Shown here one piece after another: positions 25,076-33,515 of a stretch of 64,000 nt of DNA. The stretch's first letter is position 1. Each line of letters begins with the position of its first letter. A program made the position numbers and the translations under genes. Source of the stretch: Dehalococcoidia bacterium (lineage in GTDB: Bacteria; Chloroflexota; Dehalococcoidia; Lucifugimonadales; Lucifugimonadaceae); the NCBI GenBank assembly GCA_009693115.1, contig SHXW01000003.1:29964-93963 (forward strand), read 5' to 3'. The notes under the pieces were generated by a model. It saw only the letters and a list, made by a program, of their open reading frames with translations, ran no database searches and was not told the origin of the DNA.

Positions 25076-27148
25076 CTACTTGGACAGAACCAAGAATTCC
25101 GGGTTCGCTGACACGTTGGAGTAGTGCATCTGGGGGCCCTGCCAGGAGGCGATGCGCTTCGTGGCCGCAACGCCCTTCGGGACCTGGAAGAGGCCGTTGT
25201 ACAGCTGCTGGTAGATCATGTAGTCAGCTGTGGCCATGTGCATGGCCGTGCGCTTCGCCTTGTCCTTTTCCGAGTTGATGGCAAAGTGCCACTCAGCCAG
25301 CGGGTTGGTCTCGAAGCCTATGCCCCAGCCCGGGCGGCTGATTGAGGAATCAACCGGCGGGTATGGCAGGTCAACAGGCCATACGTTCGAGTGGACGTCA
25401 CCGTTCTTGATGACCGGCATCCACTGCGTCCGAAGGCGCATGCGGGGGCTGATCACGCCGCCGTAGTCCTCGCGGAGCTGGTCGACCTTGACGCCGACCT
25501 TGCCCAGCATGGAACCCAGGGCGTCTGCCACTGTCAGGCTAACCTCACCGGCCTCGGCCGGGTAGGCCTGTATGGACATGTCAAAGCGGGTGCCGTCCGC
25601 CTTCTTCGGATACCCAGCCTTGTCCAGGAGGGCATCGGCGGCCGCGATGTCAAACTTCAGTTCCCAGAGGACGCCAACTCCCACCGCTCCAGCCTTGGTG
25701 GCAGTTCGGGAGTTGTAGGACCACTCGCCGGTCCAGCGCTTGGGGTCCCAGCCCGGGTATTCGGGGCCCATGTACTCAGAGTAGATGGGGGTCCCAAGGT
25801 TGCCCAGGATGACCTTGTTGATCTCGTCACGGTTCATTGCCGTGCCAAGGGCCAGACGAACCAGGCGGGCCTGTTCCATGTCATCCATGCCGGCCGGGTT
25901 GTTGGTGTCCGTGTAAGGAACGGACTTGCATGTAGCCGAGACCGTGCACTTGCCTGTGGACGCGTCACCCCACGGGTTGCCGATCCACGGGTAGTCCTTC
26001 TCGTAGGGAGGCGCTGCCCACGGGTTAAGGGCTGCGCCCGTGCGGGCGTGGAACTCCTGCCACAGGTTGCCCGAGTAGATCAGGGACTGGCCGACGTAGC
26101 CACCAGGCATGGTCTCCAAGTAGCGGATGCCGCTCGTGGGGTCCTTGATCAGGTCCGGCACCGTCTTGAAGTCCAGCTCCGCCAGATCGGCGGCGCCGCT
26201 CTTCATCATGGCGACGCGTGTCGTGGTCTCTGGCACCTGCACCGTGTCGATTGTGGCGACGTTGCCAATCTGGCGCCAGTGCTTGGTGAGAGCTTCCACC
26301 GCGCATCGTTCGTTCGGGATGCACTTGCCCATCACGTACGGGCCGGTGCCTATTTCACGGTCGCTGGACCACTTCAGGCCCATCTTGTCAAAGGCCTTCT
26401 TGGAACGCGGGCCGCTCGCAGCGCCGAGCAAGCCGAACTCGGAGAGGGGCAGGCCGAAGTACAACGGGGCCACGAGCCCGATCTCCACTGTGTATGCGTC
26501 CAGCTTGGTCGTCTTCAGGAAGATCGCAGCGAAGTCACCTGCGTCCCCGTGGGTGGACTCGGGGTTGGTGGTGGCGTTGGATGTGTTCATCCACCACTCG
26601 AAGTCATCGGCATCAAAGTCACCCAGAACCAGTCCGGGGGCGTCAATCGGCGACTGCCATGCGATGCCCTTGCGGATCTTCATGGTCACTTTCGTGCCGG
26701 CGGGGTCAATCGACCAACTTTCCGCCATCATCGGGGCCATCGCGTCGCCCTTGTCATACCAGAACATGTACTCGTAGATGCCGAGGCTGCCGCCCGCGCT
26801 GCCGCGGTAGGGGCCGATGAACGGCATCCCGTAGATGCCCTCAACTACGCGGATTGCCCATGTGACCTTGCCCTGCGGGCCAGATGCCGCCGCCGCGGCC
26901 GGGGCCGCAGTGGCTATGGCCACAGCCTTGGCGACCGCCGTGGCGGTCGGCGCGGCCGGGACTGACGTTGCAGCCGCTGCTGCAGGCTTTGCGGTCGCAG
27001 CCGCCCGAGGCGCCGCCGGGGCCTTGGTGGCCTGCGGTGCAGTCGTCGTCGCCTCACCGCCGCCGCAGGCTACTGCAACGACTACGAGGAGGCTGGCTAG
27101 CGCGGTGAGCGCCAGTGCCCAGCGTTTGGTGAACCACTTGCCTGACAT
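25076..27148 (-). CDS. ABC transporter substrate-binding lipoprotein (SBP family 5)
   Basis: A 690-residue periplasmic or surface binding protein. ATG 27148 follows GGAGGGG at 5 bases; an ATG 12 bases upstream has none. The signal ends in a lipobox with VAVACGGG, then a long Ala/Pro/Thr-rich tether. The SBP_bac_5 body starts at 'GKVTWAIRVVEGIYG' and includes 'SWSIDPAGTKVTMKIRKGIAW', 'LVRLALGTAMNRDEINKVILG' and a C-terminal 'YMIYQQLYNGLFQVPKGV'. It captures an oligopeptide-, nickel- or opine-like ligand for the DppBC permease encoded downstream. The family usually has 500-600 residues; the excess is the tether and loop inserts. Confidence 0.92.
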   Translation of the reverse strand: MSGKWFTKRWALALTALASLLVVVAVACGGGEATTTAPQATKAPAAPRAAATAKPAAAAATSVPAAPTATAVAKAVAIATAAPAAAAASGPQGKVTWAIRVVEGIYGMPFIGPYRGSAGGSLGIYEYMFWYDKGDAMAPMMAESWSIDPAGTKVTMKIRKGIAWQSPIDAPGLVLGDFDADDFEWWMNTSNATTNPESTHGDAGDFAAIFLKTTKLDAYTVEIGLVAPLYFGLPLSEFGLLGAASGPRSKKAFDKMGLKWSSDREIGTGPYVMGKCIPNERCAVEALTKHWRQIGNVATIDTVQVPETTTRVAMMKSGAADLAELDFKTVPDLIKDPTSGIRYLETMPGGYVGQSLIYSGNLWQEFHARTGAALNPWAAPPYEKDYPWIGNPWGDASTGKCTVSATCKSVPYTDTNNPAGMDDMEQARLVRLALGTAMNRDEINKVILGNLGTPIYSEYMGPEYPGWDPKRWTGEWSYNSRTATKAGAVGVGVLWELKFDIAAADALLDKAGYPKKADGTRFDMSIQAYPAEAGEVSLTVADALGSMLGKVGVKVDQLREDYGGVISPRMRLRTQWMPVIKNGDVHSNVWPVDLPYPPVDSSISRPGWGIGFETNPLAEWHFAINSEKDKAKRTAMHMATADYMIYQQLYNGLFQVPKGVAATKRIASWQGPQMHYSNVSANPEFLVLSK

Positions 27149-27247
27149 ACACCCCTCCATTGGGATGGAACTAAGGGACTTGTACCCATGCCACCGGGCG
27201 TGACCCGGGCCAAGAGATGTATCTGGCCCTGACGCCGGGGCCGCACC

Positions 27248-27253
27248 AGTCTA
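27248..27253 (-). promoter_or_regulatory. Candidate -10 box TAGACT for the ABC operon
   Basis: TAGACT on the minus strand, preceded by TT (TTTAGACT). The leader to ATG 27148 would be about 95 bases. The -35 region is weak (CTCTTG at 16 bases). Confidence 0.3.
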
Positions 27254-27615
27254 AATACGGCAAGGCGCGCAAGAGAACGTACCCGTTGCGCACCACGCTC
27301 GCCGCCGTGTTCAGCTTCTCCTGTCCACCTTCTCCCGTCGCCCGTGCCAGAACGCGAAGTCGTGACAGAAACTACCATGGCCGCAACATGTTGTCAATCT
27401 TGGCAACGGCTTCCCCCAGCGGTCGCACAAACGGCATGGGACGACGGTGCGCGTCTGGATTTGCCAGTTCGCGACGAAATCCGTCACAGCGTGAGGAAGG
27501 CCGTCGTTGCCCAGGGCCCCTGCCGCGGCTCGACCTCGGGCGGCACCGGCCTGCGAGGGGCCGGACTTTCACCACTTTCACTCGCGTCAGACTCACGGCC
27601 CGTCCTGGGCCGGGA

Positions 27616-27631
27616 GTTCAGCCGGCTGAAC
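27616..27631. promoter_or_regulatory. 16-bp perfect palindrome, candidate operator
   Basis: GTTCAGCCGGCTGAAC is fully self-complementary and lies 11 bases ahead of the candidate -10 box of the enolase-family gene, the position of the -35 element. Such a site suits a dimeric GntR- or LacI-type regulator of sugar-acid genes; no regulator gene is adjacent. Confidence 0.4.
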
Positions 27632-27642
27632 AGGCATAAGGC

Positions 27643-27648
27643 TAGACT
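27643..27648 (+). promoter_or_regulatory. Candidate -10 box TAGACT of the enolase-family gene
   Basis: TAGACT within GCTAGACTC, the same 9-mer as at 21868-21876. The leader to ATG 27732 would be about 75 bases. Confidence 0.35.
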
Positions 27649-27731
27649 CGTCCCATGCACCAGCGCCCGCCAGCGCCCGTTGGATGGATGTTGTCCGGTC
27701 CTGACACCATGCGTCCCCGGCAGGAGACTTC

Positions 27732-28922
27732 ATGCCTTACGACACCAGCTTCGCCATCCGGACCGTCCAGCCCCTCCACATCGCCTTCCCGGAGAGCGCC
27801 GGGTACTGGGAGGGCTACCGCGCAGGCGAAACATCACTCCAGACGGACCGTTTCGAGTTCAAGCCTGGCTGGCAGACCGTATATGCACGTTACGTTGAGA
27901 CGCCGCTGGTCAAGGTCACGTTCACGGACGGCTCTACTGGCTGGGGCGAGGCCAACTGCGGGATAGGGCCAGAGGTGGCATGCCTGCTGCTTGAAGGCGT
28001 CATAGGGCCGATGGCTGCAGGGCGCGAGTTCGTCCACCCGGTGCAGCTCTGGGACTTCCTGTACGACGCCCAGCGCGGGCGCGGATATTCAGCCGGGTAC
28101 TATCTGGACGCGCTCGCGGCGCTGGACATCGCGGTGTGGGACGCTCTGGGCAAACGGGAGGGTGCGCCCGTGGCGGCCATGCTCGTCCCTGCCCCACGCG
28201 CCAGCATCCCGGTGTATCTCTCCGGTGTGCGCAAACCCTCTCTCAAAGAACGCGCCGAGAGTCTTAATAAATGGATCGATACCGGCCTGCGCGGGGCGAA
28301 GATATTCCTCACCGGTGATATTGACGCCGGACTCAAGGAGTTGGACGGGCTGCAGGCCGCCGCTCCCCGTCTTGAACGATGGATGGTGGACACGCTCTGG
28401 ATGTGCGCGTTCAGTGACGCGGCCCGCGCCAAGAAGGAATTCGCAGCGCGCGGCACGGTCTTTTTTGAATGTCCGCTCCAGCCGGAGGACCTGGCAGGCC
28501 ACCGGGCCCTTGCTGCGCTGCCGGGCGCGCCCATCGCTCTTGGCGAGCACTTCCGCACGCACTATCAGATCGGAGAGTGGCTCGCTGCGCCCCGCGCCCT
28601 GGATGTGTACCAGCCAGACATAGGCCGAACAGGCATCTCTGACTATGTGCGTCAGCTCGACGCCTCGAACGCCGCAGGCATACCCGTCACGCCGCACATG
28701 GGCACGGGTGTCTCCATCTTCCAGGCGGCGACGCTGCACTGCGCGGGCATCGCCTCGGCGGCGTACCTGCAGGAGTTCCAGGGCGGCCTTTCGGACAAGC
28801 TGGGCAAGGCTTCCGACAGCGCGTGGTCGTACCGGGACGGGGCGTTTGTCCTGCCCGACAGGCCGGGCCTCGGTGTAGAGCTTGATGAGGCGGGGATAGA
28901 GCGTTTTGTTGTGCGCCGTTGA
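27732..28922 (+). CDS. Mandelate racemase/muconate lactonizing-type enolase-superfamily enzyme
   Basis: A 396-residue enzyme with an N-terminal capping domain (1-130) and a TIM-like barrel. Magnesium ligands are visible: D220 (MVDTLWM), E246 (FFECPL), E272 (LGEHF). Likely acid/base residues: K190 in GLRGAKIF, and the D296-H322 pair (YQPDIGRTG; TPHMGTG). The family removes the alpha proton of a carboxylate, giving racemisation or dehydration; the substrate is probably a sugar acid or similar hydroxy acid but cannot be read from the sequence. An MFS transporter follows 142 bases downstream. Only one lysine is present at the end of strand 2 where many members have KxK. Confidence 0.88.
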   Translation: MPYDTSFAIRTVQPLHIAFPESAGYWEGYRAGETSLQTDRFEFKPGWQTVYARYVETPLVKVTFTDGSTGWGEANCGIGPEVACLLLEGVIGPMAAGREFVHPVQLWDFLYDAQRGRGYSAGYYLDALAALDIAVWDALGKREGAPVAAMLVPAPRASIPVYLSGVRKPSLKERAESLNKWIDTGLRGAKIFLTGDIDAGLKELDGLQAAAPRLERWMVDTLWMCAFSDAARAKKEFAARGTVFFECPLQPEDLAGHRALAALPGAPIALGEHFRTHYQIGEWLAAPRALDVYQPDIGRTGISDYVRQLDASNAAGIPVTPHMGTGVSIFQAATLHCAGIASAAYLQEFQGGLSDKLGKASDSAWSYRDGAFVLPDRPGLGVELDEAGIERFVVRR

Positions 28923-29064
28923 CTCTCCCGGCGTAACCTGAGCGGGTTAACTGTCAACGGCGCACCCACCGGAGCCCCATCTGAGCCCTGAAATCCCACA
29001 CAACGGCCCTGCGGGCGGAACCGAAACCGCTCCACAGACAGGGGCGGCGCAAACGGGCGCGCGG

Positions 29065-30312
29065 TTGCCTGCCACGCCCGATGCATCGACCGCGCCGTCA
29101 ACGCGCGGCTCTGACCTGCGTTCGTCCTTCGGCATCCTGAAGATGCGGGACTTCCAGTTCCTCCTGCTCGGCAACGCCATGACCTTCGCCGGTTTCCAGG
29201 TCCGGCAGATGGCCATCGCCTGGCTCGTACTGGACCAGACCAACTCGTCCCTCAAGGTGGGTATCGTCAACGCCACGCCGGGCATCGCGATCATCTGCCT
29301 CTCGCTCTTTGCGGGCGCGGTCGTGGACAGGACAGAGAGGCGGCGGATCATCGCCGTGGCCCGGTTCGCGATCATGGCCCTGATGCTCCTGTCGGCGGTG
29401 ATGGTTTCGGCGGATGTGGCCGAGTGGTGGCACTTCATATTGATCGGACTGGGTATCGGGGTCATGTTCGCGTTCCACAACCCGGCGAGCCAGTCTTACG
29501 CGATGGACGTTGTGGGCCGTGAGCGTCTCATCAAGGCGGCTTCGATCAATACCGCCATCTCCAATGTCGCCAACATCGCCGCTCCTGCGCTGGGGGGCGT
29601 TCTGCTGGGGTTCGGGATCGAGTGGGCGTTCTGGCTGCTGTTTGCCCTGTACGCCACTTCGTACCTTTCAATGCTGCCCATCCGCAAGAGGACGGTGGCG
29701 GAGAAGACATCACGCAGCATCCTCACAGACATGCGGGACGGGCTGAAGTACGTGGGCGAGACCCCCGCGATCAAGTGGCTCCTGGTGCTCTGCCTCGGAT
29801 CGATGTTCGGCGGAATAGCAATGGCGATGATGCCCGTTTTCGCGCGCCATGTCTTCGACGTCGGCGCGGGCGGCTACGGGTGGATGCTCGCCGTGCAGGG
29901 CGTGGGATCCCTGGTGGGAGCGGTCCTCCTGACGCTGGCCAGAGAGGTGAGACACAAGGGCCTGGTTGTCATGGGCAATATGGCGCTTGCTGCTGGAGGG
30001 ACGCTGCTCTTCGCTCTGGCGCCGGAGTTTGGGATCGCGCTAGTGGGCCTGTTCATATCAGGCATGTGCCAGGGCGTCATGTTCATCATGGTGCCCACGG
30101 TCATCCAGACGCACTCTGTGCCTGAGATGCGCGGCCGCGTCATGAGCATCTTCTTCATGGTCGTGCTGGTGTTCCAGCTGGGCTGGATAGTGGGCGGAGC
30201 GCTGGACGGGGCAGTGGGGCCGAGAGGAACGGCGATGATCGCCGCCGTGGGCACGTTCACGATAGCCGCGATAGCCTTAGTGGCCTCGCCTGCGCTCCGA
30301 AAACTAACTTAG
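29065..30312 (+). CDS. MFS transporter (EntS/MFS_3-like)
   Basis: A 415-residue protein with about 12 membrane helices. 'LKMRDFQFLLLGNAMTFAGFQVRQMAIAWLVLDQTNS' opens helix 1, and 'LFAGAVVDRTERRRIIAVAR' is the motif A loop; 'FMVVLVFQLGWIVGGALDGAVGPR' lies in the last pair. This resembles the EntS-like exporter group. The start is TTG 29065; the N-terminal 25 residues are cytoplasmic and poorly conserved. It may carry the substrate or product of the preceding enolase-family enzyme. Confidence 0.88.
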   Translation: MPATPDASTAPSTRGSDLRSSFGILKMRDFQFLLLGNAMTFAGFQVRQMAIAWLVLDQTNSSLKVGIVNATPGIAIICLSLFAGAVVDRTERRRIIAVARFAIMALMLLSAVMVSADVAEWWHFILIGLGIGVMFAFHNPASQSYAMDVVGRERLIKAASINTAISNVANIAAPALGGVLLGFGIEWAFWLLFALYATSYLSMLPIRKRTVAEKTSRSILTDMRDGLKYVGETPAIKWLLVLCLGSMFGGIAMAMMPVFARHVFDVGAGGYGWMLAVQGVGSLVGAVLLTLAREVRHKGLVVMGNMALAAGGTLLFALAPEFGIALVGLFISGMCQGVMFIMVPTVIQTHSVPEMRGRVMSIFFMVVLVFQLGWIVGGALDGAVGPRGTAMIAAVGTFTIAAIALVASPALRKLT

Positions 30313-30321
30313 AAACCATCT

Positions 30322-30358
30322 CAACAGCAAAACCCCTGATCCTCAGAAGCTGTTGTTT
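30322..30358 (+). terminator. Possible weak terminator after the MFS gene
   Basis: CAACAGC (30322-30328) can pair with GCTGTTG (30349-30355) and TTT follows. The 20-base loop makes it weak. Confidence 0.3.
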
Positions 30359-30459
30359 CAGAACAGTCTTCTCCCTCTGAGCCGCCGCGGCCAGGACCGA
30401 GCCGTCCCACAGCGGGCAAGGCTATTTCGGGACAGACTGCCGTGGCTTGCCGGGAGCCT

Positions 30460-31476
30460 TCAACCCTTCTTCACGGTCTTGCCCGGCCCGGACAGGGCCT
30501 TCTTCACGGTCTTGCCCGGCCCGGACAGCGCCTTCTTCGCACGACGCCAGGCTGACGGCCCCCTCGGACTCAGGTTCGCCGCGAGGAACGCGGCCGTCCC
30601 CGGCGTTGACATGATGACGGACCCGGCCCAGTCACGCAGCGCGGTCATGGTCGCCCGTTCGTTTGTGTAAGGCTGGCGCCAGCCTTCAAAGCGCGCCCAT
30701 CCCCCCTTGCCATCCGGGAGGAACACCGCACCGCCTGCCTCCAACACGAGCAGAGACGTGGCCGCGTAGTCCCACACGTGCGAGCCTGACCCGCTGACGG
30801 AGAACTGCATCACTCCCGCAGCGACCATCGCTGACTCATACGCCGTGCTGCCCGAGACGCGGGGCTCCCCCATGGCCTTCCGCAGTGGCTTGCCCACGCG
30901 GTACGCCCAGAACAGCCATGCCGGCAGGCCGGAAAGCCTGCCTGTGATGGGCGCGCCATCGCCTTCAGGCTGTTTGATTTCGAGCCGGCGTGCGCCCCGG
31001 CCTTGCGCGGCCGCGGGGATGAACCACGCGCCACCGCCGACCCGGGCATGAAGGATGGCGCCCGCGCCGCCGTCTGCAGGCCAGGGGACCCAGACCGCGC
31101 CCGCCACAGGCTTCCCACGATGCAGCACCGCGACCGACACCGCATGCACGGGCAGGCCGTTTACAAAGTTTGTCGTTCCGTCTATCGGGTCAACGGCCCA
31201 GACCCAGTCGGCTGCAGGCGGGGGTTCCGCGGGCGCGTCCTCCTCGCCGAGGAGCATATGGCCGGGGAACCTTTCCACCGTAAGCGATTCGATCAGCTTC
31301 TGACTGGCCCGGTCAACGTCCGTGACTAGGTCAGCGCCCGCGACTTTGCCCTTGTTGGAAACCTCAAGCACACCGCCAAAACGCCCGGCTACCAGGGCTC
31401 CCGCCTGCCGGGCAGCGTCAACCGCGGCGTGTTCGAGCCGGGCTAGCAGAGCGTCATCAAACGCTGGGGTGGACAT
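30460..31476 (-). CDS. Inositol monophosphatase-family protein
   Basis: A 338-residue phosphatase-fold protein. Metal-site motifs: GEED at 77-80, DPIDGTTNF at 96-104, and the late 'SHVWDYAA' with the WD pair. The family hydrolyses inositol phosphates, histidinol phosphate, 3',5'-bisphosphates or sugar bisphosphates in the cytoplasm; the natural substrate is not clear. The C-terminal 45 residues go beyond the family and end in two copies of an 11-residue Lys/Gly-rich unit (KKALSGPGKTV), a basic tail that might bind nucleic acid or membrane. It stands alone. Confidence 0.85.
   Translation of the reverse strand: MSTPAFDDALLARLEHAAVDAARQAGALVAGRFGGVLEVSNKGKVAGADLVTDVDRASQKLIESLTVERFPGHMLLGEEDAPAEPPPAADWVWAVDPIDGTTNFVNGLPVHAVSVAVLHRGKPVAGAVWVPWPADGGAGAILHARVGGGAWFIPAAAQGRGARRLEIKQPEGDGAPITGRLSGLPAWLFWAYRVGKPLRKAMGEPRVSGSTAYESAMVAAGVMQFSVSGSGSHVWDYAATSLLVLEAGGAVFLPDGKGGWARFEGWRQPYTNERATMTALRDWAGSVIMSTPGTAAFLAANLSPRGPSAWRRAKKALSGPGKTVKKALSGPGKTVKKG
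30465..30538. repeat. 33-bp tandem repeat at the 3' end of the IMPase-family gene
   Basis: Units at 30465-30497 and 30498-30530 differ by one base; a third partial copy covers 30531-30538. Being a multiple of three, the repeat keeps frame and encodes an 11-residue unit twice. Confidence 0.9.
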
Positions 31477-31859
31477 TTGAGTGTGATCCTCACCTGTAAA
31501 AAGGAGCCAATGAGACCGATGACTGTATCTTCTTTCCAGGCGAGAGGCGGGTGATCAATCGGGCGTTCGACCCGCACCCTGACCCTCTCGCGCCCAGAGG
31601 GCATCCAAGGCAGAGGGAGTTCACTCGGCGCCCGCGCCCAGAGGGCACCCGAGAAAGAGGGGAACAGAGACCCTTGGACCCTTCCATGAACTCAGGACGG
31701 CACTAGCTCAGGACGAGCAGGCCGGGGTCGGCACGAGCCTGGCAGATTGCCTAATATATGTCCCGGCCGGTTCAAGGTAAGATCTTATTGCGCGCGGCAA
31801 CACGCGCCGGGCCGCCAATGCCGCAGCGACGCCCGGAAGTAGAAATAAAGGAGGCCGCA
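31477..31859. other. Intergenic region, 383 bp, with 27-bp direct repeat
   Basis: It is a divergent region between the IMPase-family gene and htpX. An imperfect 27-bp direct repeat lies at 31591-31617 and 31635-31661 (both start CGCCCAGAGGGCA/C). An AT-richer stretch with TAATATATG near 31753 and TAAGAT near 31780 is the likely promoter zone of htpX. A frame upstream of the htpX ATG at 31860 is in phase but has no protein-like content. Confidence 0.5.
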
Positions 31860-32780
31860 ATGGCCAACATGCCACTTCAGTTCAAGCGCGACCGAGAGCT
31901 CGTGATGCGGATGTACCTCACGATGTTCTTGCTGGGCGTGCTGTACGCATTCTTCGCCCTCGTAATGAACGTAGGACTCGGGGTGGGGATGGTCCCCATC
32001 GCGATAATTGTCGGCGTGATGGTGTTTGTCCAGTACATGATCTCGGACAAGCTCATCATCTGGTCGTCAGGCGCGAAGGTCGTGACAGCGGAGCAGGAAC
32101 CCGAACTGCACGCCATGGTCGATCGGCTGGCACACAACGCCGGCATGGTCAAGCCGAAGGTCGCCATCATCCAGAGCCCTGTGCCGAACGCCTTTGCCAC
32201 GGGGCGCAACCCGAAGAACTCTATCGTTGCAGTCACTACCGGCATCCGCGAACGCCTCACGCCCAGAGAGCTTGAGGGCGTGCTGGGGCACGAGTTGGCA
32301 CATGTCAGAAACAAGGACATGCGCGTCCTCGCCATCGCGAATTTCCTGGTCACCATGACCAGCTTCATCATGACAATGCTCTTCTGGAGCATGCTCTTTG
32401 GCGGCATGAGGCGCGAAAAGGAAAACAACGGAGGTGCAATGATGTTGCTGTACCTCATCACGGTTGTTGTCTACTTCATCGGCCAGTTGCTTGTGCTCGC
32501 CCTGACCCGTTACCGCGAGTACGGCGCAGACCATTCCGGGGCGGAGATCAGCGGCGACCCCGGCGCGCTTGCCTCGGCCCTCGAAAAGATCAGCGGGGCA
32601 ATGGCCCGCATCCCGGAGAAAGATCTCCGCAAGCTGCAGACCGCCAGCGCCTTCCTGCTGATCCCGCCGCACTTCAAGGGCGACGACATGGTGCACCTGT
32701 TCTCCACCCACCCGCGTGTTGAAGACCGCATCCGCCGCCTGCGTGAACTTGAACAGCGCGCCCGCTTCGGCGTGCAATAG
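31860..32780 (+). CDS. htpX: Membrane zinc metalloprotease HtpX
   Basis: A 306-residue M48B protease. ATG 31860 follows AAAGGAGG at an ideal distance; an in-frame start 102 bases earlier is not supported. Two N-terminal helices (about 17-62), the zinc motif HELAH at 144-148, and two more helices (about 157-180, 193-215) followed by the third ligand E220 in YREYGAD match HtpX. It cleaves misfolded membrane proteins at the cytoplasmic face and often belongs to an envelope-stress response. A hairpin follows and then an unknown gene on the same strand. Confidence 0.95.
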   Translation: MANMPLQFKRDRELVMRMYLTMFLLGVLYAFFALVMNVGLGVGMVPIAIIVGVMVFVQYMISDKLIIWSSGAKVVTAEQEPELHAMVDRLAHNAGMVKPKVAIIQSPVPNAFATGRNPKNSIVAVTTGIRERLTPRELEGVLGHELAHVRNKDMRVLAIANFLVTMTSFIMTMLFWSMLFGGMRREKENNGGAMMLLYLITVVVYFIGQLLVLALTRYREYGADHSGAEISGDPGALASALEKISGAMARIPEKDLRKLQTASAFLLIPPHFKGDDMVHLFSTHPRVEDRIRRLRELEQRARFGVQ

Positions 32781-32810
32781 GCCCCGGGGCAGACTAATCA
32801 GCCATCCTCG

Positions 32811-32836
32811 CAGGGGCACGACGCGTCGTGCCCCTG
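32811..32836 (+). terminator. Perfect palindrome after htpX, likely terminator
   Basis: A 26-base fully self-complementary sequence (half site CAGGGGCACGACG) followed by TTGTTG. It lies 31 bases after the htpX stop and can end transcription before the next gene. Confidence 0.6.
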
Positions 32837-32868
32837 TTGTTGAAATGTGATTGTGGGGGACTGACGCA

Positions 32869-33474
32869 TTGGGACTATTTGGCCGCAAAGACAAGGAGAA
32901 GGTGGAGGTCCAGGACTGGCCCCGCCTATCCACGATCGTCAAAGTAGAGGAGTCCCTGCGACAGCGGGAGGAAATCACACCCGCCCGGACGGCCGGCGTG
33001 CTGTACCGCCACTCGGACCTGAACCCCTTCCTGAAGGACATTGAGACCAATATGCGCGAGGCGCTGAACACCGGGGAGGGCGCCACGCAGACAGGCTTCC
33101 GGTTCAAGGATGAAGACGGGGGCCTGCGATGGGCCATCCTGGAAGACACAAATTTCCGGGATCTGGCATCGTCCACATACACAGCTGGAAACGCCATCGC
33201 ATCCAATGGTGCGAAGGACTGCCTCATCGCCGCCGTGTTCCTGTTCAACTTCACGCACAGCGTGCGCGAGACGGACACCCGGTCGTTCCTGCGGTCCTAC
33301 TGGATTTACCGCTACACCCGCCACGCCTATTACCCCTTCGTGCCGACGAGCGACAAGGAGGGCGACCGCGACCGGCCCTCAGAGCTTGAACTGGCCCGGT
33401 TGGTGCACCGGGCCGGTCTGGAGGTAGACCGCGAACTGGAAGAGTGGCGCGGCCTGTGGGGGATACCGTTTTAG
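32869..33474 (+). CDS. Conserved-looking protein of unknown function
   Basis: A 201-residue soluble protein. TTG 32869 gives the sensible start 'GLFGRKDKEKVEVQDW'; an earlier TTG at 32851 is possible. No signal or membrane segment. The N-terminal third is charged and helical ('RLSTIVKVEESLRQREEI'); the middle has 'GFRFKDEDGGLRWAILED' and 'DCLIAAVFLFNFTHSVRETDTRSFLRSYW', Tyr/Phe-rich; the C-terminus is acidic and helical. I do not recognise the family. It sits between htpX and an amidotransferase-fold gene on the same strand, but the terminator ahead suggests separate expression from htpX. Confidence 0.65.
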   Translation: MGLFGRKDKEKVEVQDWPRLSTIVKVEESLRQREEITPARTAGVLYRHSDLNPFLKDIETNMREALNTGEGATQTGFRFKDEDGGLRWAILEDTNFRDLASSTYTAGNAIASNGAKDCLIAAVFLFNFTHSVRETDTRSFLRSYWIYRYTRHAYYPFVPTSDKEGDRDRPSELELARLVHRAGLEVDRELEEWRGLWGIPF

Positions 33475-33515
33475 CGGAACATCTTCAATACCCCGCAAGT
33501 GGACGCGGGTGATGG

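Larger units (their letters stand above)
27149..27731. other. Intergenic region, 583 bp, divergent regulatory region
   Basis: It separates the ABC binding-protein gene (minus) from an enolase-superfamily gene (plus). It holds candidate -10 boxes on each strand and a 16-bp palindrome, listed separately. Frames across it have no recognisable protein character. Confidence 0.6.

Noticed and set aside
25391..26965. 524-codon open frame on the plus strand
   Set aside because: Antisense to the ABC binding-protein gene, which has clear SBP family 5 features; the shadow frame has none.
27344..27898. 184-codon frame in the divergent region
   Set aside because: Arg/Pro/Leu-rich shadow composition, overlaps the start of the enolase-family gene and candidate promoter sites.
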